DNA from: Lysobacter sp.
GTDB lineage: Bacteria > Pseudomonadota > Gammaproteobacteria > Xanthomonadales > Xanthomonadaceae
Direction of reading: 5' to 3'
NCBI GenBank assembly: GCA_013362405.1
Contig: JABFWF010000081.1
Coordinates: forward strand, 1-46,063
DNA length: 46,063 bases
The notes below the pieces were generated by a model that was not told the origin of the DNA, did no database searches, and saw nothing but the letters and a program-made list of their open reading frames with translations. This document shows positions 8,159 through 17,030 of the stretch, in pieces; positions within the stretch are counted from its first letter, which is position 1; each line of letters starts with the position of its first letter. Made by a program: the position numbers and the translations under genes.

Positions 8159-9517
8159 TCAGCCGGCCGGCTTGGTGCCGGCGTCGGTCGCCGGAGCCTG
8201 CCCGGCGCGGTCGCCGGTGCGGATGTCGACGTAGGCATCGCCGCGCATTTCGCGCAGGTAGCGCGTCCACTCGTCCTCGAGCTTGCGCTGGCCGATGCTC
8301 TCGCGGACCTGCGCGCGTCGGTTGTCCTTGCCGGCATCCGACTGCCGCGTGCCCACGCGCTGGGCGATGTGCCAGCCGGCCTGGGTCTTGAACGGCGCCG
8401 AGACCTGGTTGTCCTGCAGCGCGGCGACCTGCGCACCGAAGTCGGCGCCATAGGTCTCCTGGTTGAACCAGCCGAGGTCGCCGCCCGCGGGCGCGCTGCT
8501 GGGGTCCTGCGAATTCTCGCGCGCGAGCTGCTGGAAGTCGGCGCCGCCGGCGATGCGCGCGGCGAGCGTGTCGATCTTCGCCTTCGCCGCCGCGTCGTCC
8601 ATGCCGCCCTCGCCGGTGCGGATCAGGATGTGGCGCGCGTGGTACTCGGTGACCATCTGCGGCGTGGCCTGGCTCGCGTCGCGCACCTCGACCACCTTGA
8701 CCAGCTGGAAGCCGCTGGCGCCGCGCACCGGACCGAACACCTGGCCCGGCTGCAGCGCGCGGATCGCGTTCGCGAACGCGGTCGGGATCTCGTCGAGGCT
8801 GCGCCAGCCGAGGTCGCCGCCCTCGAGCGCGTTCTGCGCGTCGGAGTAGCGCACCGCGGCGGCCTGGAAGTCCATCGAGCCCTTGTCGAGCAGCGCCTTG
8901 ACGCCCTCGATCTTCTTCTGGCCGGTGGCGATCTGCTCCGGCGTCGCGCCTTCGGGCAGCGCGACCAGCAGGTTGGCGAGGTGGTACTGCTTGTCGCCGG
9001 CGCGCGCGGCGAGCGCGGCGTCGACCTCGGCGTCGCTCACCGAGATGCGCGTCTGCGCGAACTGCTGGCGCAGGCGCTGGATGGTCAGTTCGTCGCGGAC
9101 CGACGCGCGGAACTCCGGGAAGGTCTGGCCCTGCTGGGCGATCTTCGCGCGCAGCTGGTCTTCGTTCACGTTGTTCTGGCGGGCAATGCCGGCGATCGCG
9201 CTGTCGACCTGCTGGTCGCTGATGCGGATGCCGGTGTCGGCCGCGCGCGCGACCTGCAGGCGGACCAGGATCAGGCGTTCGAGCACCTGCCGCTGGAGCA
9301 CGTCGCGCGGGGGCAACTGCTCGGGATGCTGGGCGTACTGCGCGAGGATGTTCTGCACCGCCTGGTCGAGCTCGCTCTGCAGGATCACGTCCTCGTCGAC
9401 CACCGCGGCGACGCGGTCGAGCGGCTGCAGCGCTGCGGCGGGGGTCGCCTGCTGGGCGTGCAGCGGCGCGGCGAGGACCGCCGCGAAGGCGAGAAGGCAG
9501 GCGAGGAGTCTGTTCAT
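8159..9517 (-). CDS. surA: Periplasmic chaperone / peptidyl-prolyl isomerase SurA
   Basis: SurA escorts unfolded outer-membrane proteins through the periplasm to the BAM complex. The protein has 452 residues. The parts in order are a signal peptide ending AAPLHA (residues 1-21), an N-terminal chaperone domain (about 30-170), and two parvulin domains beginning near YHLANLLVALPEG (178) and YHARHILIRTGEGG (292). Each parvulin domain carries the GGDLGW motif (233-238 and 346-351). A C-terminal helix follows (about 400-425). The start overlaps the lptD stop by 4 nt, so its translation is coupled to that of LptD, one of its best-known clients. Confidence 0.96.
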   Translation of the reverse strand: MNRLLACLLAFAAVLAAPLHAQQATPAAALQPLDRVAAVVDEDVILQSELDQAVQNILAQYAQHPEQLPPRDVLQRQVLERLILVRLQVARAADTGIRISDQQVDSAIAGIARQNNVNEDQLRAKIAQQGQTFPEFRASVRDELTIQRLRQQFAQTRISVSDAEVDAALAARAGDKQYHLANLLVALPEGATPEQIATGQKKIEGVKALLDKGSMDFQAAAVRYSDAQNALEGGDLGWRSLDEIPTAFANAIRALQPGQVFGPVRGASGFQLVKVVEVRDASQATPQMVTEYHARHILIRTGEGGMDDAAAKAKIDTLAARIAGGADFQQLARENSQDPSSAPAGGDLGWFNQETYGADFGAQVAALQDNQVSAPFKTQAGWHIAQRVGTRQSDAGKDNRRAQVRESIGQRKLEDEWTRYLREMRGDAYVDIRTGDRAGQAPATDAGTKPAG

Positions 9518-12012
9518 TCGTCGAGATTGGGAACGGTGGGGTCGACGCCGTTGCTGTCGTTCCCGGCGGCGCGGTCGACGTCGTTCGGCGGCACGAGGTA
9601 GAGGTCCTCGCGGTAATAACCGAGGATAGCATGGCGCAGGCGCGACTCCGTGTCCGGTCCGGCCGAGCCCAGGCCCTTGAGTTCGAACTGGAATTCGATC
9701 GCGTTGTCGAGCTGGCCTTCGCGGTTGTGGATGTAGCGGCGGCCGACCAGGCGCATCGCCACGCAGCAGCTGTCCCATTGCACGCCGGCGATGCCCTCGA
9801 GCAGGCCGGGATGGAGGTTGCGCGTCGGGTCGCTGTACAGCGAGTAGTAATAGCGGCCGACCAGGCTCCACGCCGGGGTGATCGGGTAGAGGAAGGAGAG
9901 GTCGACCTGCTCCAGCAGGTTGCGCCGGTAGCGGTAGCCGAAGTTGATCACGCCGTCGTCGCCCATCAGGTAACGCGTGTGCAGGCTGGCGAGGTCCTGG
10001 CGGCGGAACTTCGGATCCCACTGGTAGGAGCCGCCGATGGTCCAGCGGTCGTTGACGGCGTAGTTGGCGTCCACCACCCAGGCCGACTTGCCCTGTTCGA
10101 CCGGGGTCTCGCCCGGCACGGTGATGCGCGAATCCTCGAAATACCGGATCTGCCCGATGCTGGCGCTGAGCTTCTCGCGGCCGTCGGACTGGCGGATCAG
10201 GCGGGTGGTGAGCGCCATGGTGAGCTGGTTGGCGTCGGTCTGGCGATCGGCGCCGGTATAGCGGTTGTCGCGGAACAGCTGGCCCCAGCTGAAAGTCAGC
10301 GGGCGGGTGTCGAACAGCGGCAGGTCGTCCTGGTTCCGGTAGGGCGCACGCAGGTAGAACAGGCGCGGCTCGAGGGTCTGCAGGAAGCTCTTGCCGCCCA
10401 TCGAGGTTTCGCGGTCGAAGAACAGGCCGGCGTCGATCGAGCCGATCGGCAGGTTTCGGCTGGGCGTGCTGTTGCGGAAGCGTGCCAGCAGCTCGGGGGT
10501 GACGCTCCCGCCGTTGACCGTGACGAAGTCCTGCGCGCGCTGCGCGGCGACCTGGTCGGCGAGTTCGCTGCTCAGCTGGTAGCCGGTGTAGCGCCAGGCC
10601 AGCGTCGGGGTGACGTACCAGCTGGCGCCCTGCAGCGGCAGGCTCAGCCACGGCTTCAGGTCGAGGCGGCTGCCGCCGTATTTCTGGAGGCTGGCCGGCA
10701 GCTCGGAGGCACGGTCGTGCTGGAAGCGCACCGCCTCGGTGTCGACGCCGGCATGCAGCCACGGCTGCAGCGGCTGGTCCCAGTGGAAGGTGGCGCGCGG
10801 CAGGCGGTTGTAGGGCAGCACGCTGCGGCTGAGCGTGTAGTCGGCCAGCAGCTGGTAGTCGGCGCTGACCGAAGCGTTCCAGGTGTCGCCGGTGCCGTAC
10901 AGCCCGATCGCGCTGCCCGACGAGTAGGGCGAGAGCCCGTAGATGTGGTTGCTGAAGTCCTCGAAATAGCGCGCGTCGCTGATCCAGGTGATGTTGGCGC
11001 GCGCCTGCCAGGTACTGTTGATGTCCTGGTGCCCGACGAAGTGGAAGAGGCCGCGGTTGTCGCCGCGGCGGTTGTCGAGCGGGTAGCCGTTCTGCAGGAA
11101 CTCGGTCAGTTCGTCGGCGCGCCTGCTGCTGGTGAGCTTGTCGCCGGGCAGGTACTCGGCCTGGAAGATGCCGGCGCCGCCGGGCACCAGGTAGCGGAAT
11201 TCGCCACCCAGCTGCATGCCGCGGTCGGACATGTAGCGCGGCATCAGCGTGGCGTCGTAGTTCGGCGCGAGGTTGAGGTAGATCGGCTGGCGCCAGTCGA
11301 AGCCGTTGCGGCCGGACATGGTCACCGACGGATACAGCAGGCCGGTGCGCCGGCGGTTGTCGATCGGGAACTCGAACCACGGCACGTACAGCACCGGGAA
11401 CCGCCCGACGTGCAGGGTGGCGTTGTGGGCGACGCCGAGGCCCTTCTCGGTGTCGACGTCGATTTCCTGCGCGCGCAGCTCCCAGTCGCGCTGGTCGGGC
11501 GGGCAGGTGGAATAGCTGGAGCCGAACAGGGCGCCCTGCGTGCCCTGCATGCGGATATGGTCGGCACCGCCGTTGCCGCGCCGCGACATCAGCTGGTAAC
11601 GCACGTTCTGCAGGGTGTTGATGTCGGTGTTCTGGTTGCCTTCGCCGCGGTCGGCGATCAGGCGCATCGACGCATCCTGGTAGCGGACGCTGCCCTGGGC
11701 GACGTACTCGCCGGTGTCCTTGTTGATCGTGAGGTTCTGCGCGCCCATGAACTGGTCGCCGCGACGCAGGACGACGTTGCCGCTGAACTGCGGCTGGGTG
11801 TCGGTGCCGCTGAGCTGGTCGCCGGAGATGTCGGTCGGCAGCTGCACGCGCGCCTGCGGCTTGGTGGTCGGTGCCTGGGCGTCGGGGAAGGCGGGGACGG
11901 CGTCGACGACGGGGCACAGCCGCCATTCCCCGGGGCGGTCCTCGGCGGCCTGGGCGGCGAGGGACATCGCGATGCAGAACGGCAGCGGCAGCAGGCGGAA
12001 GGCAGGGCGCAC
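9514..12012 (-). CDS. lptD: LPS-assembly protein LptD
   Basis: LptD is the outer-membrane beta-barrel that inserts lipopolysaccharide into the outer leaflet. It has 832 residues from the GTG at 12012, which directly precedes a clear signal peptide (RPAFRLLPLPFCIAMSLAAQA). An in-frame ATG at 12054 and another at 12099 would add hydrophilic residues before it, so the start is uncertain. The LptA/OstA-like domain covers FSGNVVLRRGDQFMGAQNLT and EYVAQGSVRYQD (about residues 80-150). The barrel contains FEFPIDNRRRTGLLYPS and ends with YYREDLYLVPPND. It heads the operon lptD-surA-pdxA-rsmA-apaG-apaH and is divergent from msrB. Confidence 0.93.
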   Translation of the reverse strand: MRPAFRLLPLPFCIAMSLAAQAAEDRPGEWRLCPVVDAVPAFPDAQAPTTKPQARVQLPTDISGDQLSGTDTQPQFSGNVVLRRGDQFMGAQNLTINKDTGEYVAQGSVRYQDASMRLIADRGEGNQNTDINTLQNVRYQLMSRRGNGGADHIRMQGTQGALFGSSYSTCPPDQRDWELRAQEIDVDTEKGLGVAHNATLHVGRFPVLYVPWFEFPIDNRRRTGLLYPSVTMSGRNGFDWRQPIYLNLAPNYDATLMPRYMSDRGMQLGGEFRYLVPGGAGIFQAEYLPGDKLTSSRRADELTEFLQNGYPLDNRRGDNRGLFHFVGHQDINSTWQARANITWISDARYFEDFSNHIYGLSPYSSGSAIGLYGTGDTWNASVSADYQLLADYTLSRSVLPYNRLPRATFHWDQPLQPWLHAGVDTEAVRFQHDRASELPASLQKYGGSRLDLKPWLSLPLQGASWYVTPTLAWRYTGYQLSSELADQVAAQRAQDFVTVNGGSVTPELLARFRNSTPSRNLPIGSIDAGLFFDRETSMGGKSFLQTLEPRLFYLRAPYRNQDDLPLFDTRPLTFSWGQLFRDNRYTGADRQTDANQLTMALTTRLIRQSDGREKLSASIGQIRYFEDSRITVPGETPVEQGKSAWVVDANYAVNDRWTIGGSYQWDPKFRRQDLASLHTRYLMGDDGVINFGYRYRRNLLEQVDLSFLYPITPAWSLVGRYYYSLYSDPTRNLHPGLLEGIAGVQWDSCCVAMRLVGRRYIHNREGQLDNAIEFQFELKGLGSAGPDTESRLRHAILGYYREDLYLVPPNDVDRAAGNDSNGVDPTVPNLDE

Positions 12013-12113
12013 GCGGGCATCCGTCGGCGGAAAATGGCCGCTAGCTTGCCCCATCCCTTGTAGGGCGGCAATGCAGGCTCCATGTCGCCCGAAGGCCACT
12101 GGAGACCCCGCGC

Positions 12114-12527
12114 ATGGCGACCGATCCCCGCGCGCGCAGCGACGCCGAATGGCGCGAGGCGCTGACCCCCGAGCAGTACGCCGTCTGCCGCTGCTCGGCC
12201 ACCGAGCCGGCCTTCACCGGCGAGTACTGGAACCACAAGCAGGCCGGCACCTACACCTGCGCCGCCTGCGGAGCGCCGCTCTTCGCCTCGGACGCCAAGT
12301 ACGACTCCGGTACGGGCTGGCCCAGCTACTACCAGCCGGTCGCGGCCGGCGCGGTCAGCGAGCATGCCGACACCAGCCACGGGATGCGGCGCGTGGAGGC
12401 GAAATGCGCGAAGTGCGAATCGCACCTGGGCCACGTCTTCCCGGATGGCCCGCGGCCGACCGGGCTGCGCTACTGCATCAACTCGGCGTCGCTCGGCTTC
12501 GAACCGGCCGCGGCCGCCGGCAGCTGA
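12114..12527 (+). CDS. msrB: Peptide methionine-(R)-S-oxide reductase
   Basis: MsrB reduces the R-diastereomer of methionine sulfoxide in proteins. It has 137 residues, with GGAG 9 nt upstream of the ATG. The zinc-binding pairs are C49/C52 (CAAC) and C98/C101 (CAKC). The catalytic Cys121 is in [11 protein letters not shown], and [10 protein letters not shown] is intact. The usual resolving cysteine in YDSGCGWPS is Thr67 here (YDSGTGWPS). Instead C25 and C27 occur near the N-terminus ([11 protein letters not shown]), as in the Xanthomonas-type MsrB subclass. The gene converges on the deacetylase-like gene with 1 nt between stops. Confidence 0.95.
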   Translation: MATDPRARSDAEWREALTPEQYAVCRCSATEPAFTGEYWNHKQAGTYTCAACGAPLFASDAKYDSGTGWPSYYQPVAAGAVSEHADTSHGMRRVEAKCAKCESHLGHVFPDGPRPTGLRYCINSASLGFEPAAAAGS

Positions 12528-12528
12528 G

Positions 12529-13443
12529 TCAGGTGCGCAGCGCGGCCACGTGGGCGACGCTGCTCTCGCGCAACGCGTCGAGGTCGTAGCCGCCCTCCAG
12601 CAGCGAGACGACGCGACCGCCGGCATGGCGGTCCGCGAGCGCGGCCAGTTCGCGGGTCAGCCAGGCGTAGTCCTCGCCGGACAGCTGCAGCTGCGCGAGC
12701 GGGTCGCGTGCGTGCGCATCGAAGCCGGCCGAGACCAGCAGCAGCTGCGGCGCGAAGGCGTCGATCGCGGGCAGCAGCGCGTCCCGCCAGGCGGCGCGGA
12801 AGGCGCTGCCGTCGTCGCCCGCGGGCAGCGGTACGTTGAACACGTTGCCCACGCCGCGCTCGCGCGGATGGCCGCTGTCCGGATACAGCGGCAGCTGGTG
12901 GGAGCTGGCGAACAGCACGCGCGGCTCGGCGGCGAAGATCGCCTGGGTGCCGTTGCCGTGGTGCACGTCGAAGTCGGCGATCGCCACCCGTGCGCGCCCG
13001 TGCGCGACCAGCGCGTGCGCCGCCGCGACGGCGACGCTGTTGAACAGGCAGAACCCCATCGCGGTGTCGCGGGTGGCGTGGTGGCCGGGTGGGCGCACCG
13101 CGCAGAACGCGCGCGTCGCCTGCCCGCCGAGCACCGCATCGACCGCGGCGACTGCGCCGCCGGCCGCGCGCAACGCGGCTTCCGCCGACTGCGGCGACAG
13201 CACCGTATCGGGATCGAGCGCCAGGGGGTGCGCGGGCGCGCTGTCGAGCACCAGTTCGACCAGCGACCGCGCGTGCACGCGCGACAGCTGCTCGCGGGTG
13301 GCGCGCGGTGCCTCGTGCCAGTCGAGCGCGTCGCCGAAGGCCGTGCGCAGCGCGCCGGTCACCGCGGCCAGGCGTTCCGGCCGCTCCGGATGCGCCGGCC
13401 CCGTGTCGTGCGCGAGGCAGGCCGCGTGCGTGTAGACGCGCAT
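12529..13443 (-). CDS. Histone-deacetylase-family amidohydrolase
   Basis: The protein has 304 residues of the arginase/deacetylase fold. Catalytic features are the His pair in RPPGHHA (H121-H122) and zinc ligands D159 and H161 in DFDVHHGNG and D242 in SAGFDAH. Tyr286 in EGGYDLDAL is also present. All catalytic positions are intact, so it is probably an active deacetylase; bacterial relatives act on acetylated polyamines, acetoin-related substrates or protein lysines. It is the last gene of a three-gene - strand operon, starting 2 nt after the adenosyltransferase stop. The actual substrate cannot be inferred. Confidence 0.88.
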   Translation of the reverse strand: MRVYTHAACLAHDTGPAHPERPERLAAVTGALRTAFGDALDWHEAPRATREQLSRVHARSLVELVLDSAPAHPLALDPDTVLSPQSAEAALRAAGGAVAAVDAVLGGQATRAFCAVRPPGHHATRDTAMGFCLFNSVAVAAAHALVAHGRARVAIADFDVHHGNGTQAIFAAEPRVLFASSHQLPLYPDSGHPRERGVGNVFNVPLPAGDDGSAFRAAWRDALLPAIDAFAPQLLLVSAGFDAHARDPLAQLQLSGEDYAWLTRELAALADRHAGGRVVSLLEGGYDLDALRESSVAHVAALRT

Positions 13444-13445
13444 GC

Positions 13446-14000
13446 TCAGGCCTTGCGGCGTTCGTGTTTCCACAGCACTTCGCCGTGCCCGCTGGCGCGC
13501 GCCAGCACGCGGGCGAGCACGAACAGCAGGTCGGACAGGCGGTTGAGGTAGCGGATCGCCTCGGGACGCACGGCGTCGTGGCGTGCCAGCGTCACCGTTT
13601 CGCGCTCGGCGCGGCGCACGACGGTGCGCGCGAGATGGCAGCGCGCCGCGGCCTCGCCGCCGCCCGGCAGGATGAAGTCCTTCAGCGGCGGCAGGTCGGC
13701 GTTGAAGCCATCGAGCGCGCGTTCGAGCGCCTCGACGTCGGCGTCGAAGACCGCCGCATGCCCGGGGATGCAGAGCTCCCCGCCGAGGTCGAACAGCTGG
13801 TGCTGCACGGTGGTCAGCAGCGCGCGGACGTCGTCGGCGACCTCGCTGGCGAGCACCATCCCGATCGCCGAATTGGCCTCGTCGACGGTGCCGTACGCCG
13901 CGACGCGCGCCGAGTCCTTCGCGACGCGCGTGCCGTCGCCGAGACCGGTGCTGCCGTCGTCGCCGGTCTTCGTGTAGATCTTCGAGAGGCGGTTGCCCAT
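13446..14000 (-). CDS. Cob(I)yrinic acid a,c-diamide adenosyltransferase (PduO type)
   Basis: The protein has 184 residues of the PduO/MMAB-type ATP:cob(I)alamin adenosyltransferase, which makes coenzyme B12. The family's ATP-binding N-terminus KIYTKTGDDGSTGLGDG (residues 7-23) is intact. So are VDEANSAIG, FILPGG (109-114) and RTVVRRAERE with NRLSDLLFVLAR near the C-terminus. It lies between a deacetylase-like gene (2 nt) and a DUF6580-type membrane protein (20 nt). No corrinoid biosynthesis genes are in the window, so it may serve salvage of imported corrinoids. Confidence 0.94.
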   Translation of the reverse strand: MGNRLSKIYTKTGDDGSTGLGDGTRVAKDSARVAAYGTVDEANSAIGMVLASEVADDVRALLTTVQHQLFDLGGELCIPGHAAVFDADVEALERALDGFNADLPPLKDFILPGGGEAAARCHLARTVVRRAERETVTLARHDAVRPEAIRYLNRLSDLLFVLARVLARASGHGEVLWKHERRKA

Positions 14001-14020
14001 GCGGGCGACGCGCGGCGGCG

Positions 14021-14593
14021 TCAGACCGTCTGCGCGCGCAGCGCCGGCATGCGTTCGCGCAGCAGCGCGAAACCGCCGAACAGCAGCGCGGCGTAGAACA
14101 GCGTGCCGAGCACCGTCCACTGGAAGAACGGGATGCCCGCGAGGTACGCGCTGGCAAGGCCGCCGGCGGTCTGCGGATACATCGGCGAGCCCAGCCAGGC
14201 GCCGAAGTTGGTGACGAGGAAGAAGATCGACGAGCCGGCCAGCGAATACGCCAGCACGCGCGCGCCGCCGACGCGGCCGCGCAGGCCGAAGCCGAACACC
14301 GTCAGCAGCGCGATGCAGGCGTACTGCAGCCAGAAGCCCGCGCTGGTGAAGTAGTCGAGGTAGAGGCCGCCATGGATCAGGCCGAGCGCGAGGTCGGACA
14401 GCAGCATCGCCGCGAGCGGCACCAGCAGCGACCAGCGGCGCGACGCGAAGTAGGCGCCGCCGAACAGCGCGACCGCTTCCACCGGAGAGAAGTTCGGCGG
14501 ATGCGGCAGCAGGCGGCTGAGCGCGGCGACGACGATCAGGCCGGCGAGGACCAGCGGGCCGGGAGCGAAGGAGGCGGAAGCGGCGCGGTTCAT
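14021..14593 (-). CDS. DUF6580-like putative transport membrane protein
   Basis: The protein has 190 residues and about five or six transmembrane helices. It resembles the DUF6580 putative transport proteins, with the early motif PNFSPVEAVALFGGAYFASR (residues 33-52) and LLSDLALGLIHG (64-75). Size and hydropathy are like S-components of ECF-type vitamin transporters, but this is resemblance only. It is the first gene of an operon with a cobalamin adenosyltransferase (20 nt) and a deacetylase-like gene. That context suggests, without proving, a role in corrinoid uptake. A single cysteine (Cys93) lies in a predicted membrane helix. Confidence 0.7.
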   Translation of the reverse strand: MNRAASASFAPGPLVLAGLIVVAALSRLLPHPPNFSPVEAVALFGGAYFASRRWSLLVPLAAMLLSDLALGLIHGGLYLDYFTSAGFWLQYACIALLTVFGFGLRGRVGGARVLAYSLAGSSIFFLVTNFGAWLGSPMYPQTAGGLASAYLAGIPFFQWTVLGTLFYAALLFGGFALLRERMPALRAQTV

Positions 14594-14657
14594 TCGTGTG
14601 CTGGGGGCGGTGCGGCGGAACCGCTAGCATAACGCACCCCACCGGCAGGCCTTCGCG

Positions 14658-15800
14658 ATGACGGCAGCGCGACATGACGTGGCGATCGTGGGCGGCGGCC
14701 TGGTCGGTGCCAGCCTCGCGATCGCGCTCGACCGGCTCGGCCTCGACGTCGCGCTCATCGAGGCGACGCCCGCCGGCGCGCTGCCGGCGGTGTTCGACCA
14801 GCGCAACCTGAGCTTCGCCGAAGCGACCGTCAACGCGCTCTCCGCGCTCGGGGTGATGGCGAAGCTTCGCGCGCCGACCGGGGCGATCCGCCGCATCCAC
14901 GTCAGCCGCGCCGGCGATTTCGGGCGCGCGCGGTTCGACGCGGCCGGGTATGGCCGCGAAGCCTTCGGTCAGGTGGTGGTCGCGCGTGACTTCGGCGAGG
15001 CGCTGGAGGCGCGGCTCGCGGAACTCGCCAGGCTCATCCGTTATCGACCGTCGCGTTTCGTCGGCTTCGGCGACAGTGACGGCGACACGCGCGCGGTGCG
15101 CATCGCCGACGACGCGGGCGAGCGCGTGGTGCATGCGCGGCTGGTGGTCGGCGCCGACGGCAGCCAGAGCGGCGTGCGCGACGCGCTCGGCATCGGCATG
15201 GTGCTCCACGACTACGGGCAGGCGCTGTTCGTCGCGCGCCTGCATGCCGAACACGCACCCGATGGCACGGCATGGGAGCGGCTGGGGCCGCAGGGTCCTA
15301 CCGCGCTGCTGCCGCGCGGCGATCGTCATTACGGCCTCGTGCACGCGGTCGACGCGGGCGAAGCGGACATGGTGGCGGCGCTCGACGATGCCGCGTTCCT
15401 CGCGCGCGCGCAGGCCGCCATCGGCTGGCGCGTCGGCCGCCTGCTCGCGGTGGGTCCGCGCAGCCGCCATCCGGCGATGCGCGTGGTCGCCGACCGGCTC
15501 GTCGCGCCGCGCGCGGTGCTGGTCGGCAACGCTGCGCAGTCGCTGCATCCGATCGGCGCGCAGGGCTTCAACCTCGGCCTGCTGCTCGCCGCGCATGCCG
15601 CGCGCCGCGACGAGGATCGCCGGCGCACGCTCGCCTTCTCGGACGGACTCGCGCGGCTCACCGCGGATGGCAATCCGCTGCTGCGCCCGCTGCGCAGCCT
15701 GGGCCTGCTCGCGCTCGACCGCGTGCCGTCGCTGCAGGCGGCGCTGGTCGGCGGCGCGATGGGTTATCGCGGCGACGTGCCGGCGTTGTGCCGCGCATGA
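14658..15800 (+). CDS. ubiH: UbiH-type FAD-dependent ubiquinone biosynthesis hydroxylase
   Basis: The protein has 380 residues. It is a class A flavoprotein monooxygenase of the UbiH/UbiF/VisC/COQ6 family, which hydroxylates the aromatic ring of ubiquinone precursors on the cytoplasmic membrane face. The N-terminal FAD motif is VAIVGGGLVGASLAIAL, with a mid-protein VVGADGSQSGVR (DG motif) and LVGNAAQSLHPIGAQGFNLG, the UbiH-type second FAD motif with Asn in place of Asp. The next gene is a paralogue overlapping by 4 nt, so two successive ring hydroxylations are probably encoded together. The exact position hydroxylated is not certain from sequence. Confidence 0.87.
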   Translation: MTAARHDVAIVGGGLVGASLAIALDRLGLDVALIEATPAGALPAVFDQRNLSFAEATVNALSALGVMAKLRAPTGAIRRIHVSRAGDFGRARFDAAGYGREAFGQVVVARDFGEALEARLAELARLIRYRPSRFVGFGDSDGDTRAVRIADDAGERVVHARLVVGADGSQSGVRDALGIGMVLHDYGQALFVARLHAEHAPDGTAWERLGPQGPTALLPRGDRHYGLVHAVDAGEADMVAALDDAAFLARAQAAIGWRVGRLLAVGPRSRHPAMRVVADRLVAPRAVLVGNAAQSLHPIGAQGFNLGLLLAAHAARRDEDRRRTLAFSDGLARLTADGNPLLRPLRSLGLLALDRVPSLQAALVGGAMGYRGDVPALCRA

Positions 15801-16975
15801 GCGCGCGCGGCCAGGCCGATGTGGTGGTGGTGGGCGCCGGCGTCGTCGGCGCGGCCTGCGCGCTGGCGCTGGCGCAACTCGGCCTGGAGGTCGTGCTGGT
15901 CGAGGCGAGCGCCCCGTCGCGCTGGCAGGCGGCGCGGCGCGACCTGCGCGTGTATGCCTTCGCTCCCGACAACGCCGCGCTGCTCGACTCGCTGCACGCG
16001 TGGCAGTCGGTCCTCGCCGCGCGGGCGCAACCCTACCGGCGCATGCGCGTGTGGGACGCGGCCGGCGGTGGCGAGCTGGCGTTCGACGCGGATGCCTTCG
16101 GCCGGCGCGAGCTCGGCTGGATCGTCGAGCATGCACTGCTGGTCGACCGCCTGTGGGATCGCCTGGCCGGAGCGGGCGTGCGCGTGCTGTGTCCCGCGCG
16201 CGTCGACGCGCTGGCGCAGGACGCACAGGGCGTGCGGTTGCAACTCGACGATGGCACGCGCGTGGCGGCGCGGCTGGCGGTGGCGGCCGACGGCGCGGAG
16301 TCGAGCCTGCGTGCGCTCGCCGGCGTCGATGCGCCACGCCACGACTACGACCAGCGCGGCATCGTCGCGTATGTCTCGACCGCGCATCCGCACGAGGACA
16401 CGGCCTGGCAGCGTTTCCTGCCCGGCGGGCCGCTGGCGTTCCTGCCATGCGGCGACGGCCTGAGCTCGATCGTATGGAGCGCGCCGGATGCGGAGGCGAC
16501 GCGCCTGCTCGCCCTCGACGACGCTGCGTTCGTCGCCGAGCTGGCGCATGCATTCGACGCGCGCCTGGGTGATGTGGCGCTGGCCTCGCCGCGTGCGGCC
16601 TTTCCGCTGCGCCGGCAACTGGCGCAGGAATGCGTGGCGGGCCACGTGCTGCTGGTCGGCGACGCCGCGCACGTCGTGCATCCGCTCGCCGGGCAGGGCG
16701 TGAACCTCGGCCTGCGCGACGTGGCCGCGCTGCGCGACAGCGTGGCCGCGGCGCTGCGCCTGCGCACCGACTGGAGCGCGCCGCACCGTCTCGCCCGCTG
16801 GGGGCGCACCCGCCACAGCGAGAACGCGCTGGCCGCATACGCGTTCGAAGGGATGCTGCGCGTGTTCGCCCACGATGCGCCGATGGCCACGCTGCTGCGC
16901 GGCCCGCTGCTGGGCCTGGCGGGGCGCATGCCGCCGCTCGCCCATCTGCTCTGGCGACGCGCGTCGGGCGCCTGA
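15797..16975 (+). CDS. UbiH/UbiI/UbiF-family FAD-dependent hydroxylase
   Basis: The protein has 392 residues and is the second ubiquinone-type flavin hydroxylase of the pair. The FAD dinucleotide fold is VVVVGAGVVGAACALAL (residues 9-25). Also present are DLRVYAFAPDNAALLDSL (the family's DxRxxA segment), AADGAESSLRALAG, and VGDAAHVVHPLAGQGVNLGL with the standard Asp. The ATG overlaps the ubiH stop (ATGA). A strong hairpin lies just after the stop. UbiI (C5) and UbiF (C6) activities cannot be separated by eye. Confidence 0.85.
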   Translation: MSARGQADVVVVGAGVVGAACALALAQLGLEVVLVEASAPSRWQAARRDLRVYAFAPDNAALLDSLHAWQSVLAARAQPYRRMRVWDAAGGGELAFDADAFGRRELGWIVEHALLVDRLWDRLAGAGVRVLCPARVDALAQDAQGVRLQLDDGTRVAARLAVAADGAESSLRALAGVDAPRHDYDQRGIVAYVSTAHPHEDTAWQRFLPGGPLAFLPCGDGLSSIVWSAPDAEATRLLALDDAAFVAELAHAFDARLGDVALASPRAAFPLRRQLAQECVAGHVLLVGDAAHVVHPLAGQGVNLGLRDVAALRDSVAAALRLRTDWSAPHRLARWGRTRHSENALAAYAFEGMLRVFAHDAPMATLLRGPLLGLAGRMPPLAHLLWRRASGA

Positions 16976-16982
16976 CAGGAAA

Positions 16983-17004
16983 ACGCCCCGCTTGCGCGGG
17001 GCGT
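16983..17004 (-). terminator. Intrinsic terminator between convergent genes
   Basis: A 9-bp GC-rich stem, ACGCCCCGC/GCGGGGCGT, with loop TTGC. On the - strand it is followed by TTTTCC, so it best serves the EF-hand gene at 17031-17804. On the + strand the downstream tract is weak (CTGCATTCC). Confidence 0.8.
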
Positions 17005-17030
17005 CTGCATTCCTTCGGCAAGGGCGGCGT

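Noticed and set aside
14594-14657. Cobalamin riboswitch upstream of the putative transport protein and adenosyltransferase
   Set aside because: Only 64 nt separate the gene from divergent ubiH, far too short for a B12 riboswitch (about 200 nt), and no B12-box is seen.
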